Assembly (NCBI GenBank): GCA_030621535.1
Contig: JAUXHM010000079.1
Location: forward strand, 1-5,553
Length of the DNA: 5,553 nt
Direction of reading: 5' to 3'
DNA from: Candidatus Methanophagales archaeon
Lineage (GTDB): Archaea; Halobacteriota; Syntropharchaeia; Alkanophagales; Methanospirareceae
Shown: in pieces, positions 1 through 5,553 of the stretch
Layout: every line of letters starts with the position of its first letter
How positions within the stretch are numbered: the first letter of the stretch is position 1
Notes under the pieces: model-generated
Told to the model about the DNA's origin: nothing
What the model saw: the letters and a program-made list of their open reading frames with translations, nothing else
Database searches by the model: none
Position numbers and translations under genes: made by a program

Positions 1-1
1 A

Positions 2-74
2 GGGCCGGTAGATCAGTTGGAAGATCACTCGCTTGGCGTGCGAGAGGCCTCGGGTTCAAATCCCGACCGGTCCA
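2..74 (+). tRNA. tRNA-Ala, anticodon GGC
   Basis: A complete cloverleaf can be folded by eye. The acceptor stem is 2-8 with 67-73 (7 bp), the D arm 11-26 with GG in the loop, the anticodon stem 28-32 with 40-44, and the T arm 50-66 with loop TTCAAAT; the discriminator base is A74. The loop 33-39 (TTGGCGT) puts anticodon GGC at 35-37, which reads the alanine codon GCC. The third acceptor pair is G4-T71, the G3:U70 wobble that marks alanine tRNAs, so anticodon and identity element agree. The 3' CCA is not encoded and must be added after transcription, as is common in archaea. There is no intron. The promoter lies outside the window. The gene ends two bases before the coaBC start codon. Confidence 0.96.
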
Positions 75-76
75 TT

Positions 77-1324
77 ATGGCAGAGAGTGAAAGGGGGCCA
101 CACCCAACCCTGAGGATTAAGGGCACAAAAAGCCACGCTTTATCAGGAAAGAGCATTGTTTTAGGTGTTACTGGCTCTATCGCGGCAGTTAAAACCGTTG
201 AACTCGCACGCGAATTGATAAGACACGGTGCAGACGTGTATGGCGTGATGAGCGAAGCCGCAACTGAAATAATCCATCCTTATACGCTGCATTATGCTAC
301 GGGGCACGACGTGATAACGAAATTAATGGGGAACATAGAACACGTGGAGTTTCTTGGGATGGAAGGTTCAGCAGACCTGTTTATCATCGCACCCTGCACG
401 GCAAACACGATAAACAAGATAGCGAGTGGTGTTTCGGATACACCCGTAACGGCATTTGCAACTACTGCCTTCGGCTCGGGAATACCCATTATAGTCGTGC
501 CTGCAATGCACGAGACCATGTACAAAAACCCGATTCTGATCGCGAACCGCGACAAGCTGCGAAAACTCGGCGTAACCATCTTAGGACCCAGATTTGAGGA
601 GGGACTCGCGAAAATCGTCTCGACTGAAGACATAGTTCTCGTGGTTGAGCGTGTGCTCTCGCCAAAAAAGCTTGCGGGAATGCGTATCCTCATTACAGGA
701 GGACCCACCATCGAGCCGATAGACCCTATACGGATATTAACAAACCGAAGTTCTGGTCGCACGGGAATTGAACTCGCTAAAGAGGCATATAAACAAGGTG
801 CTGAGGTTACGCTCGTGCACAGCAAAGAGTTGAATCTGGGAGGCATAAAAGAGGTGAAGGTGAAAACTGCACGTGAAATGATTGGTGCATGCGTTACTGA
901 GCTTCGCGGAGGTAAAGAGAAAGAGGAAGGATATGTTGTGCTTATTTCTTTTGCCGCTATCTCGGATTTCACTGCCGATTTGTCAGAAACGAAGATTTCA
1001 TCGGGCGAAGATTTCTACTTGCATCTCGTTCCTACCGGGAAATTGATAGACGAAGTGAAGCGTGAATTCCCAGAGCTTGTTATCGTAGGTTTTAAAGCGG
1101 AAACGAACGTCTCTGAAGAGGAACTGATAAGAAAGGCGAGGGAAAAGATGGAGGATCATAACATTGAGATGGTTGTTGCAAATGACGTTGGCAACGGCGG
1201 GATAGGGACAGAAGAGAACGAGGTGTATGTAATAAGAAAAGGTCAGAAAGTAAAGCATGTAAAAGGTGTGAAGAGCCTGGTAGCAGAGGAGATAATGGAT
1301 GAATTAACGAAGATTTCTTTATAA
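77..1324 (+). CDS. coaBC: Bifunctional phosphopantothenoylcysteine decarboxylase / phosphopantothenate-cysteine ligase (CoaBC)
   Basis: This enzyme carries out two steps of cytosolic coenzyme A synthesis: it joins cysteine to 4'-phosphopantothenate (CoaB, nucleotide-dependent) and decarboxylates the product to 4'-phosphopantetheine (CoaC, an FMN flavoprotein). With start 77 it has 415 residues, normal for the fusion. The CoaC half (about 25-195) shows VTGSIAA (31-37), the likely active-site His89 in NIEHVEF, the PxTANT loop (106-111) and PAMHETM (142-148, the counterpart of bacterial PAMN). The CoaB half (about 200-415) shows ITGGPTIEPID (206-216), TNRSSG (222-227), AAISDF (293-298) and VGFKAET (337-343). 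The open frame extends upstream into the tRNA, but ATG77 is the only ATG after the tRNA and before the Rossmann core, and the HPT...GTKS stretch (9-19) resembles what I recall of archaeal CoaBC N-termini. No ribosome binding site fits between the tRNA and ATG77. Confidence 0.95.
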   Translation: MAESERGPHPTLRIKGTKSHALSGKSIVLGVTGSIAAVKTVELARELIRHGADVYGVMSEAATEIIHPYTLHYATGHDVITKLMGNIEHVEFLGMEGSADLFIIAPCTANTINKIASGVSDTPVTAFATTAFGSGIPIIVVPAMHETMYKNPILIANRDKLRKLGVTILGPRFEEGLAKIVSTEDIVLVVERVLSPKKLAGMRILITGGPTIEPIDPIRILTNRSSGRTGIELAKEAYKQGAEVTLVHSKELNLGGIKEVKVKTAREMIGACVTELRGGKEKEEGYVVLISFAAISDFTADLSETKISSGEDFYLHLVPTGKLIDEVKREFPELVIVGFKAETNVSEEELIRKAREKMEDHNIEMVVANDVGNGGIGTEENEVYVIRKGQKVKHVKGVKSLVAEEIMDELTKISL

Positions 1325-1327
1325 ATA
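1318..1327 (+). promoter_or_regulatory. TATA box for thi4, overlapping the coaBC stop
   Basis: TTTATAAATA is a near-perfect archaeal TATA box and contains the coaBC stop codon (1322-1324). Transcription normally starts about 25 bases past the box centre, which is close to the thi4 ATG at 1349. No convincing Shine-Dalgarno precedes thi4 (only GGTAA at about 1340), so a leaderless transcript is the simplest reading. This is inferred from spacing. Confidence 0.55.
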
Positions 1328-1348
1328 ACAAACGTCAACGGTAAATCT

Positions 1349-2143
1349 ATGACCATGAGATTCGCACCTGTTTCGGAAAGCCAGATTACGAGAGCGATAG
1401 TAGGTGAATTTGCAAAAGAATTTGAGAACTACGCGGAGACCGACGTAATCATCGTGGGTGGAGGGCCTTCTGGATTGGTAGCTGGGAAAGAACTGGCATC
1501 TGCGGGTGTAGAGGTATTGATTATAGAAAGAAACAATTATCTGGGTGGCGGATTCTGGCTTGGCGGGTTTTTGATGAACAAGCTCACGGTCAGGTCACCA
1601 GCAGAAACGATTCTGGATGAACTCGGCGTGCCTTATAAGGAATATAACAAAGTCAAAGTCGCGGGATTATACGTTGCTGATGCATCTCACGCATGCTCAA
1701 AATTAATTGCCGCAACGTGCGACGCGGGAGTGAAAATATTAAACATGGTGGCGCTGGATGATGTGGTTCTGCATAATGAGAAGGTGAGTGGTGTGGTGGT
1801 AAACTGGAGTGCGGTTTCGGCTCTTCCGAAAGAAATAGCCTGCGTTGACCCCGTTTCTCTGGAATCGAAGATCGTGATTGATGCAACGGGTCACGATGCC
1901 TCAGTAGTAAAGAAATTAGAGGAAAGAGGGCTGCTCAAGATAAAAGGACAGGGTGCAATGTGGGTTGAACGGTCTGAGAATCTTGTGGTGGAGCATACCT
2001 CGGAATTTTATCCGGGACTGATAGTTACCGGGATGGCGGTTTCTGCCGCATACGGACTTCCAAGAATGGGTCCTACTTTTGGTGCTATGTTGATGTCCGG
2101 GAAAAAGGCGGCGGAAGTTGCTATTGAGAAGCTCAGGGTATGA
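1349..2143 (+). CDS. thi4: Thiamine thiazole synthase, Thi4 family, with cysteine at the sulfur-donor position
   Basis: Thi4 makes the ADP-thiazole precursor of thiamine from NAD and glycine, with iron and a sulfur source. The 264-residue length is typical of archaeal members, which are often mislabelled ribose-1,5-bisphosphate isomerase. Visible are the dinucleotide-binding GGGPSG (37-42) followed by an acidic residue in LIIERNNYLGGG, the FWLGGFLMNKLTVR stretch, the VVNWSAV strand, TGHDAS, and the C-terminal GMAVSAAYGLPRMGPTFGA block with RMGP at 239-242. Cys165 in ACVDP aligns with the cysteine that yeast Thi4 sacrifices as sulfur donor; the Methanocaldococcus enzyme has histidine there and uses sulfide. 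ATG1355, two codons on, is an equally plausible start. The gene lies 24 bp after coaBC and probably has its own promoter. No thiamine riboswitch fits in that gap. Confidence 0.94.
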   Translation: MTMRFAPVSESQITRAIVGEFAKEFENYAETDVIIVGGGPSGLVAGKELASAGVEVLIIERNNYLGGGFWLGGFLMNKLTVRSPAETILDELGVPYKEYNKVKVAGLYVADASHACSKLIAATCDAGVKILNMVALDDVVLHNEKVSGVVVNWSAVSALPKEIACVDPVSLESKIVIDATGHDASVVKKLEERGLLKIKGQGAMWVERSENLVVEHTSEFYPGLIVTGMAVSAAYGLPRMGPTFGAMLMSGKKAAEVAIEKLRV

Positions 2144-2161
2144 GATTATTTTATAACCACA

Positions 2162-2180
2162 AGATTTCACAGATTTCCAC
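2162..2180. repeat. Two-copy direct repeat AGATTTCAC / AGATTTCCAC
   Basis: Two adjacent near-identical units follow CCACA. The wording resembles the short CACAGATTTCACAGATT-type sequences scattered between genes in many prokaryotic genomes. With only two copies here, the repeat-family assignment is tentative. Confidence 0.35.
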
Positions 2181-2188
2181 GAGAAACT

Positions 2189-2226
2189 TTTTCTTAGAAA
2201 GAAAATCCTTACCAACCAACTTTTTT
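2189..2226 (+). terminator. Possible thi4 terminator (AT hairpin plus T6 tract)
   Basis: TTTTCTT (2189-2195) and AAGAAAA (2199-2205) can pair perfectly around a 3-base loop, but the stem has one G-C pair and is weak. A T6 tract follows at 2221-2226. Archaeal termination relies mainly on T-rich tracts, so the T6 may be the working part. Confidence 0.3.
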
Positions 2227-2246
2227 ACCACCTGTAAAAACCTTGA

Positions 2247-2257
2247 CTAAAAATATT
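2247..2257 (+). promoter_or_regulatory. Candidate TATA element for the PP-loop gene
   Basis: CTAAAAATATT is AT-rich and lies so that transcription would begin near 2277-2280, leaving a leader of roughly 35 bases before ATG2313. The whole spacer is AT-rich and a second candidate sits at 2149-2156, so the choice is uncertain. Confidence 0.25.
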
Positions 2258-2312
2258 CCCTTAGTTTTTTCTTTTAGCACAGGTTTTCTTTTTATGAAAA
2301 AGAAAAAGTGTA

Positions 2313-3293
2313 ATGAAAGCATTATCATTGTTATCCGGCGGCTTGGATTCGATATTGGCAACTAAGCTCATTTTAGACCAGGGTATAGAAGTTGTAGCCG
2401 TGAATTTTATTTTGCCTGTTACTGCGGAGAAGAGGGATTATGCGGGTGAGGTGGCAAAGAAATTTGGGATACCGCTTGTTCGGGTAGAATCCGGTGAAGA
2501 ATACCTTGACATGGTACGAAACCCTGAGTATGGCTACGGCTCCGGGATGAACCCCTGTATAGATTGCCGTATTTATATGCTGCGAGAAGCGAAGCGGATT
2601 GCGAAAGACGTGGGTGCCAATCTCATCTTTACAGGCGACGTGCTCGGTGAAAGACCTATGAGCCAGCACAGGAAAGCATTGGAACTCGAGGAAAAAGAGG
2701 CGGGATTGGAAAAAATGGTTTTGAGACCGCTATCCGCAAAACTACTCCCTGAAACAATTCCAGAACAAAAAGGTTGGGTGGACAGGAACAAACTTTGCGC
2801 AATAAAGGGAAAGAGCAGAAAGCCCCAGATTGCGCTTGCAAAGAAGTTTGGCATTCAGGAAGAGGAGTACCCCACTCCATCTGGCGGTTGTCTCTTAACC
2901 TACCGCGAATTTGCATCTAAGCTGAGGGATTTGTTCGACCATAATGAACGAGTGACGATGCGAGATGTAAGAGTACTGAAAATAGGCAGGCATTTTCGGT
3001 TCGGGTCGTCGAAAATAATAGTAGGAAGAAATGAAGCAGAGAATACGCTTTTACTGGATTTGAAGAACACGGAGGATTATGTTTTCGAGGTGCCCGATTA
3101 TGGGAGTCCAATAACGATTTTGGAAGGTGAAAAGAGCAAAGAAGCGATTGAAGTCGCAGCAAAACTGACTGCGAGATATTCTGATGCGGGTGCCAAAGAA
3201 GCGGTAGTGGTGGAATACAAAGCAGGGAAAAGGACGAAGTCAATAGTTGTTTCGCCTTTGGATGAAACCGAAATAGCTCAACTTAGGATATAA
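2313..3293 (+). CDS. PP-loop ATPase, probable tRNA thiouridine synthase with NFACT-R-like C-terminal domain
   Basis: The 326-residue protein opens with the PP-loop SGGLDS (8-13), which adenylates a substrate using ATP. NPCIDC (80-85) resembles the NPC..C region of MnmA, and TGDVLGERPMSQ (107-118) resembles the matching loop in ThiI/MnmA-type thiolases. Cys82, Cys85 and Cys193 (in PSGGCLLT) form a C-x2-C...C set like that of tRNA thiolases that hold a 4Fe-4S cluster or form a catalytic disulfide. After about residue 205 a second module begins: FGSSKIIVGRNEAEN (VGRN at 237-240) is the signature I associate with the NFACT-R/DUF814 RNA-binding domain. There is no THUMP domain, so it is not classical ThiI. 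Such proteins are often labelled tRNA 2-thiouridylate methyltransferase. Position and base modified cannot be read from sequence; s4U8 or a 2-thiouridine are the leading options. No clear Shine-Dalgarno precedes ATG2313. Confidence 0.85.
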   Translation: MKALSLLSGGLDSILATKLILDQGIEVVAVNFILPVTAEKRDYAGEVAKKFGIPLVRVESGEEYLDMVRNPEYGYGSGMNPCIDCRIYMLREAKRIAKDVGANLIFTGDVLGERPMSQHRKALELEEKEAGLEKMVLRPLSAKLLPETIPEQKGWVDRNKLCAIKGKSRKPQIALAKKFGIQEEEYPTPSGGCLLTYREFASKLRDLFDHNERVTMRDVRVLKIGRHFRFGSSKIIVGRNEAENTLLLDLKNTEDYVFEVPDYGSPITILEGEKSKEAIEVAAKLTARYSDAGAKEAVVVEYKAGKRTKSIVVSPLDETEIAQLRI

Positions 3294-3294
3294 T

Positions 3295-3338
3295 GGGATA
3301 GAGCGCCCTTGTCAACTCTCCCTGCCAAAAGTTTTATT
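3295..3338 (+). terminator. Possible terminator hairpin after the PP-loop gene
   Basis: GGGA (3295-3298) and GAG (3301-3303) can pair with CTC-TCCC (3316-3322), leaving a TA bulge and a 12-base loop. The T-rich GTTTTATT (3331-3338) follows. It begins one base after the stop codon. The stem is imperfect, so the call is weak. Confidence 0.3.
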
Positions 3339-3356
3339 GTGTTATCCTAAAGCAAC

Positions 3357-3368
3357 TTTATAAATATA
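3357..3368 (+). promoter_or_regulatory. Strong archaeal TATA box upstream of the STAND-TPR locus
   Basis: TTTATAAATATA matches the archaeal TATA consensus well and predicts a start near 3385-3390, just before ATG3391. A second TATA-like TTTATAAA at 3398-3405 would start transcription near 3427-3432, a short leader before ATG3446. Which one drives the large gene cannot be decided by eye. Confidence 0.55.
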
Positions 3369-3380
3369 AAAATCAAACGT

Positions 3381-3386
3381 GGTGAT
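3381..3386 (+). promoter_or_regulatory. Ribosome binding site GGTGAT before ATG3391
   Basis: GGTGAT matches the complement of the archaeal 16S rRNA 3' end (GGAGGTGATC) and lies four bases before ATG3391. It is the best Shine-Dalgarno of the window, yet the frame it points to closes after 14 codons. If transcription starts near 3388 this site would not be in the mRNA, so either the start is further upstream or the match is fortuitous. Confidence 0.4.
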
Positions 3387-3390
3387 TGAA

Positions 3391-3435
3391 ATGTTGATTT
3401 ATAAACTATTTAAGCTATTGGTATCGAATCTTTAA
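3391..3435 (+). CDS. Possible 14-codon leader ORF upstream of the STAND-TPR gene
   Basis: ATG3391 opens a 14-residue frame (MLIYKLFKLLVSNL) that ends at TAA 3433-3435, eleven bases before ATG3446. It has the best ribosome binding site in the window and a TATA box upstream. The peptide is hydrophobic and basic, with nothing recognisable. Three readings are possible: a translated leader peptide that tunes the next gene, the true N-terminus of the large protein cut off by a second frameshift (the next frame is open from 3398 through ATG3446), or a chance ORF. Confidence 0.25.
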   Translation: MLIYKLFKLLVSNL

Positions 3436-3445
3436 ACGACAACGA

Positions 3446-3619
3446 ATGTTGGATATGTTAATCGCCTTTGGGCTACCATTGCTGTTAAAAATAGGAATTG
3501 GCGACATTATCGCCTTAAGTGGTCTTGCCAAAGGATTGGTTGGTAAAATTGACGAGAAGGACGCTTTAAAGATTCAAAAAAAGGCGATAGACAAAACCAT
3601 AAAAAAAATCGGAAGATGA
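3446..3619 (+). CDS. N-terminal piece of the frame-disrupted STAND-TPR protein
   Basis: As written this is a 57-codon ORF from ATG3446 (alternative ATG3455) to TGA 3617-3619. It begins with a hydrophobic, glycine-rich stretch (about residues 5-33, IAFGLPLLLKIGIG then IIALSGLAKGLVGKI), then a basic helix rich in K. No family is recognised. It ends just after an A8 run; with one A fewer, the reading passes smoothly from KTIKK into SEDDEAKVLLENL and on into the long downstream frame, so I regard it as the front of that protein rather than a separate gene. No Shine-Dalgarno precedes ATG3446. The hydrophobic start could be an amphipathic or membrane-associated helix. Confidence 0.5.
   Translation: MLDMLIAFGLPLLLKIGIGDIIALSGLAKGLVGKIDEKDALKIQKKAIDKTIKKIGR
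3601..3608 (+). other. A8 homopolymer, frameshift site
   Basis: Upstream coding runs in the frame of 3446 and downstream coding in the frame of 3603. The downstream frame has TAA at 3600-3602 and the upstream frame TGA at 3617-3619, so the shift must fall between these two stops, and the A8 run is the obvious place. Skipping one base (or 7 A's instead of 8) joins them. The cause may be a sequencing error, a mutation, or slippage during transcription or translation. Confidence 0.75.
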
Positions 3620-5553
3620 CGAAGCAAAGGTTCTTTTAGAAAATTTGAAGAAGAATGAAAAAATCATTCTTGAGTTGCGGAAATTGGATGTTAGCGAAGA
3701 AGCAAAGAAGTCTTTTGTTTCTCAATATTTCAGTGGAAGAGAAGACGTTTTTGAAGATTTAGCAAAGAACTACTCCGAGTTGTTTTGCAAAGAAGCACTA
3801 AAAAAAGATAGAACATTCAAGGAGTTCATGGTTATTGAACTTGGGGAATTAGCAAAGCAAGGAATCGTCACAGGTGAAGTAGTAAAAAGCGTTGAAAGGC
3901 ATTTAGAGGGAATATTAGAAGAGTTAAAAAGGAAAAAAGAAGCTGAAACGAGACAATTTTTAATTACTTCCGATTTAAAAGAAGTAGGCAGCGAGATTTT
4001 AGCTGGAAAACCGCAGATTGAATATGTTGAAAGAGAAGAGATAGAAAAAGTAAAGGGTGCACTGGAAACTACAAACAAGCTGCTTGTGGTAGGAAAGCCT
4101 GGAGCTGGGAAGTCGAGGTTTATGCTAAGGATTCTTGAGGACTTTAACGGCTACGAGAGCTTCGTTTTGATTAGAAGCTTCTTCAGCGAGGACGGCATAA
4201 GAAGTCTGGATGAGGAATTACAGAAACTTGACTCATTTGTTTTAATTTGGGATGACATCCACAGAATCAAGAAAGAGCTTGTCAACCAAACAATTGCTCA
4301 AGTCGAGCAGTTAGCAAAGGACCATGGAAAGAAATTCATGTTCATTAGTGCATCGAGAAAGGGGAGAGAATATTATCAATTCAAGCCAAGCGAGATAAAA
4401 CTGGAGGATTTCAGGAGTTTAGAGCTCATTGAGGCATGTTCATTGCATTTTGGCGTTTCGGTTGAGGGGTCAGAAGAAGAACTGATAAAAGCGGGTGATG
4501 GCACGCCGTTTTATATAATCTCACTATTCGCAACATCAAAAGAGCGAGGTAAGGAGAGATTAACAGTGGAAGACCTGAAAACACTTCCAAATGACTCTTT
4601 CGAGATCTGGCGTGAACATTTGGACTTCTTAGAGGGCGAGGGAAGGTTGAGCACAAGTGAAAAGAACGTGCTGAGGAGCATCGCACTGGCAATGCATGCG
4701 GTTACAAAGATTGATTTCGGCACATTTGAGATGTTCTACGGACAAATATTTCAAGGGGATTTATCGGAGTTTGATTATGCTTTGGACGAAGTCGTTAAGA
4801 AATTCTTCATTGGAATAGTGGGTGAATTTCACTCCATGCATACGGTTCAAGCTGCAGTTGTAGAAAATAAATATTCCGTAGAAGGTAAGATAGAAAGGCT
4901 TAGGAAAGTTCTTGTATTATTGGAAAGAGAAAGGGGTTTGATGCTGTTATGGGGCTTTGCAGATTGGTTTTGTAAAAACAAGAATTATGAAGACTGCTTG
5001 AATTTTTGGAATGATTTCATAGAGAAAGAGCCAAATATAGATGTGGCTTTCAACAATCGTGGTTTTGCTTATGCGGAATTAAACCAGCTTGATAGGGCAA
5101 TTGAAGATTATAAGAAGGCTATAGAGTTGAATCCAAAATTCGCTGATTCTTATAATAACCGTGGCGCCGCGTACTGCGAATTAAATCAGCATGCGAGGGC
5201 AATTGAAGATTTCAACAAGGCAATAGTGATGAATCGAAATTTCGCTATGGCTTACAACAATCGTGGTCTTGCGTACCATAGATTAAATCAGCATAAGAAA
5301 GCGATTAAAGATTTCAACAGGGCAATCGAATTGAACCCGAATTATGCGGAGAGTTATAATAACCGTGGTGTCGTTTTCCATGAATTAGACCAGCATGAAA
5401 GTGCGATAGAAGATTACAGGAAGGCAATAGAATTGAATCCAAATCACGCCGTGGCTTATAACAATCGTGGTCTTGCGTACCATAGATTAAATCGGCATAA
5501 GAAAGCGATTAAAGATTTCAACAGGGCAATCGAATTGAACCCGAATTATGCGG
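3603..5553 (+). CDS. STAND-like P-loop ATPase with C-terminal TPR repeats, main part, runs off the window
   Basis: 650 codons are open with no stop to the window edge. As written the first in-frame ATG is 3828; the true start is probably ATG3446 through the A8 shift. Numbering on the restored protein: residues about 50-200 are charged and helical with no family I recognise; Walker A GKPGAGKS is at 216-223 (4092-4115); Walker B FVLIWDD is at 264-270 (4236-4256); a strand-plus-arginine FMFISASR (about 4335-4358) resembles the hhhTSR motif of STAND/AAA-like ATPases. A helical region (about 300-495) containing EIWREHLDFLEGEG and FYIISLFA suits the winged-helix and linker part of STAND proteins. 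TPR units follow from about 500. Such proteins act as ATP-driven switches that oligomerise when the repeats sense a partner; some (Avs, NLR-like) are antiphage. The role here is not shown. Confidence 0.75.
4944..5553 (+). repeat. TPR array, one degenerate plus five clear 102-bp units
   Basis: Units of 34 codons begin at 5046, 5148, 5250, 5352 and 5454 (the last lacks its final 2 bases). Each reads roughly as xYNNRGxAYxxLNQxxxAIxDxxxAIELNPxxA, a standard TPR helix pair. A degenerate unit lies at 4944-5045 (LLWGFADWFCKNKNYEDC...FIEKEPN), in exact register. The array continues beyond the window. TPRs form a superhelix that binds other proteins. This is a coding repeat, not a CRISPR array. Confidence 0.93.

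Larger units (their letters stand above)
2144..2312. other. AT-rich intergenic spacer between thi4 and the PP-loop gene
   Basis: This 169-bp stretch has no credible gene. It holds a TATA-like TTTTATAA (2149-2156), a small direct repeat (2162-2180), an AT-only 7-bp hairpin (2189-2205), a T6 tract (2221-2226) and another AT-rich TATA-like stretch (2247-2257). Taken together it looks like the 3' end of thi4 plus the promoter region of the next gene. The mini-ORF from ATG2294 (23 codons, out of frame with the next gene) has no support. Confidence 0.6.

Noticed and set aside
17..76. coaBC open frame extends upstream to an ATG at 17
   Set aside because: This ATG lies inside the tRNA-Ala D-loop region and the extra 20 residues would be translated tRNA; ATG77 fits the family start.
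292..972. 226-codon ORF on the minus strand
   Set aside because: It lies fully opposite coaBC, whose frame carries clear family motifs; the minus-strand translation is serine/proline-rich and unrecognisable, a typical shadow.
1325..1348. Thiamine (TPP) riboswitch upstream of thi4
   Set aside because: Only 24 bases separate coaBC from thi4, too few for the aptamer, and no matching conserved elements are visible.
2294..2365. Small ORF from ATG2294 before the PP-loop gene
   Set aside because: It is a short lysine-rich frame that mostly overlaps the PP-loop gene in another frame, with no ribosome binding site.
3770..4723. Several 70-102 codon minus-strand ORFs under the ATPase gene
   Set aside because: The plus strand encodes Walker A/B and an uninterrupted frame here; the minus frames show no motif and no promoter.
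5046..5553. Regularly spaced repeats suggesting a CRISPR array
   Set aside because: The period is 102 bp with coding phase preserved and TPR consensus residues in each unit; there are no unique spacers.

Overview
The window reads as euryarchaeal DNA. The evidence is a tRNA gene without an encoded CCA end, archaeal TATA boxes (TTTATAAATA type) placed for leaderless transcripts, a CoaBC with the archaeal N-terminal and active-site wording, and an archaeal-type Thi4 thiazole synthase. The gene style would fit a methanogen or ANME/alkane-oxidiser relative, but the sequence alone does not fix the lineage.

Positions 1-3293 are housekeeping cofactor and RNA-modification genes, all on the + strand: tRNA-Ala(GGC) at 2-74; coaBC at 77-1324, starting only two bases after the tRNA; thi4 at 1349-2143, with a promoter that overlaps the coaBC stop; a 169-bp AT-rich spacer with a short direct repeat and weak terminator-like signals; and a PP-loop ATPase at 2313-3293 with three cysteines and an NFACT-R-like tail, probably a tRNA thiolation enzyme. 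The theme is sulfur and cofactor chemistry: CoA, the thiamine thiazole ring and a probable thiouridine. Nothing in the sequence shows that these genes form one operon, and TATA-like boxes before several of them argue for separate transcription units.

Positions 3294-5553 look different. A spacer with a strong TATA box and a good ribosome binding site leads into a 14-codon mini-ORF. This is followed by a large P-loop (STAND-like) ATPase with C-terminal TPR repeats that runs off the right end. As written, this gene is split: the first 57 codons (3446-3619) are in one frame, and the remaining 650 open codons (3603-5553) are in another. The junction is a run of eight A's at 3601-3608, and removing one A restores a continuous protein of about 702 residues in the window. 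The architecture (unknown helical N-terminus, Walker A/B ATPase, TPR sensor-like repeats with a recent repeat duplication) resembles NLR/STAND signalling or antiphage proteins. A defence role is inference only.
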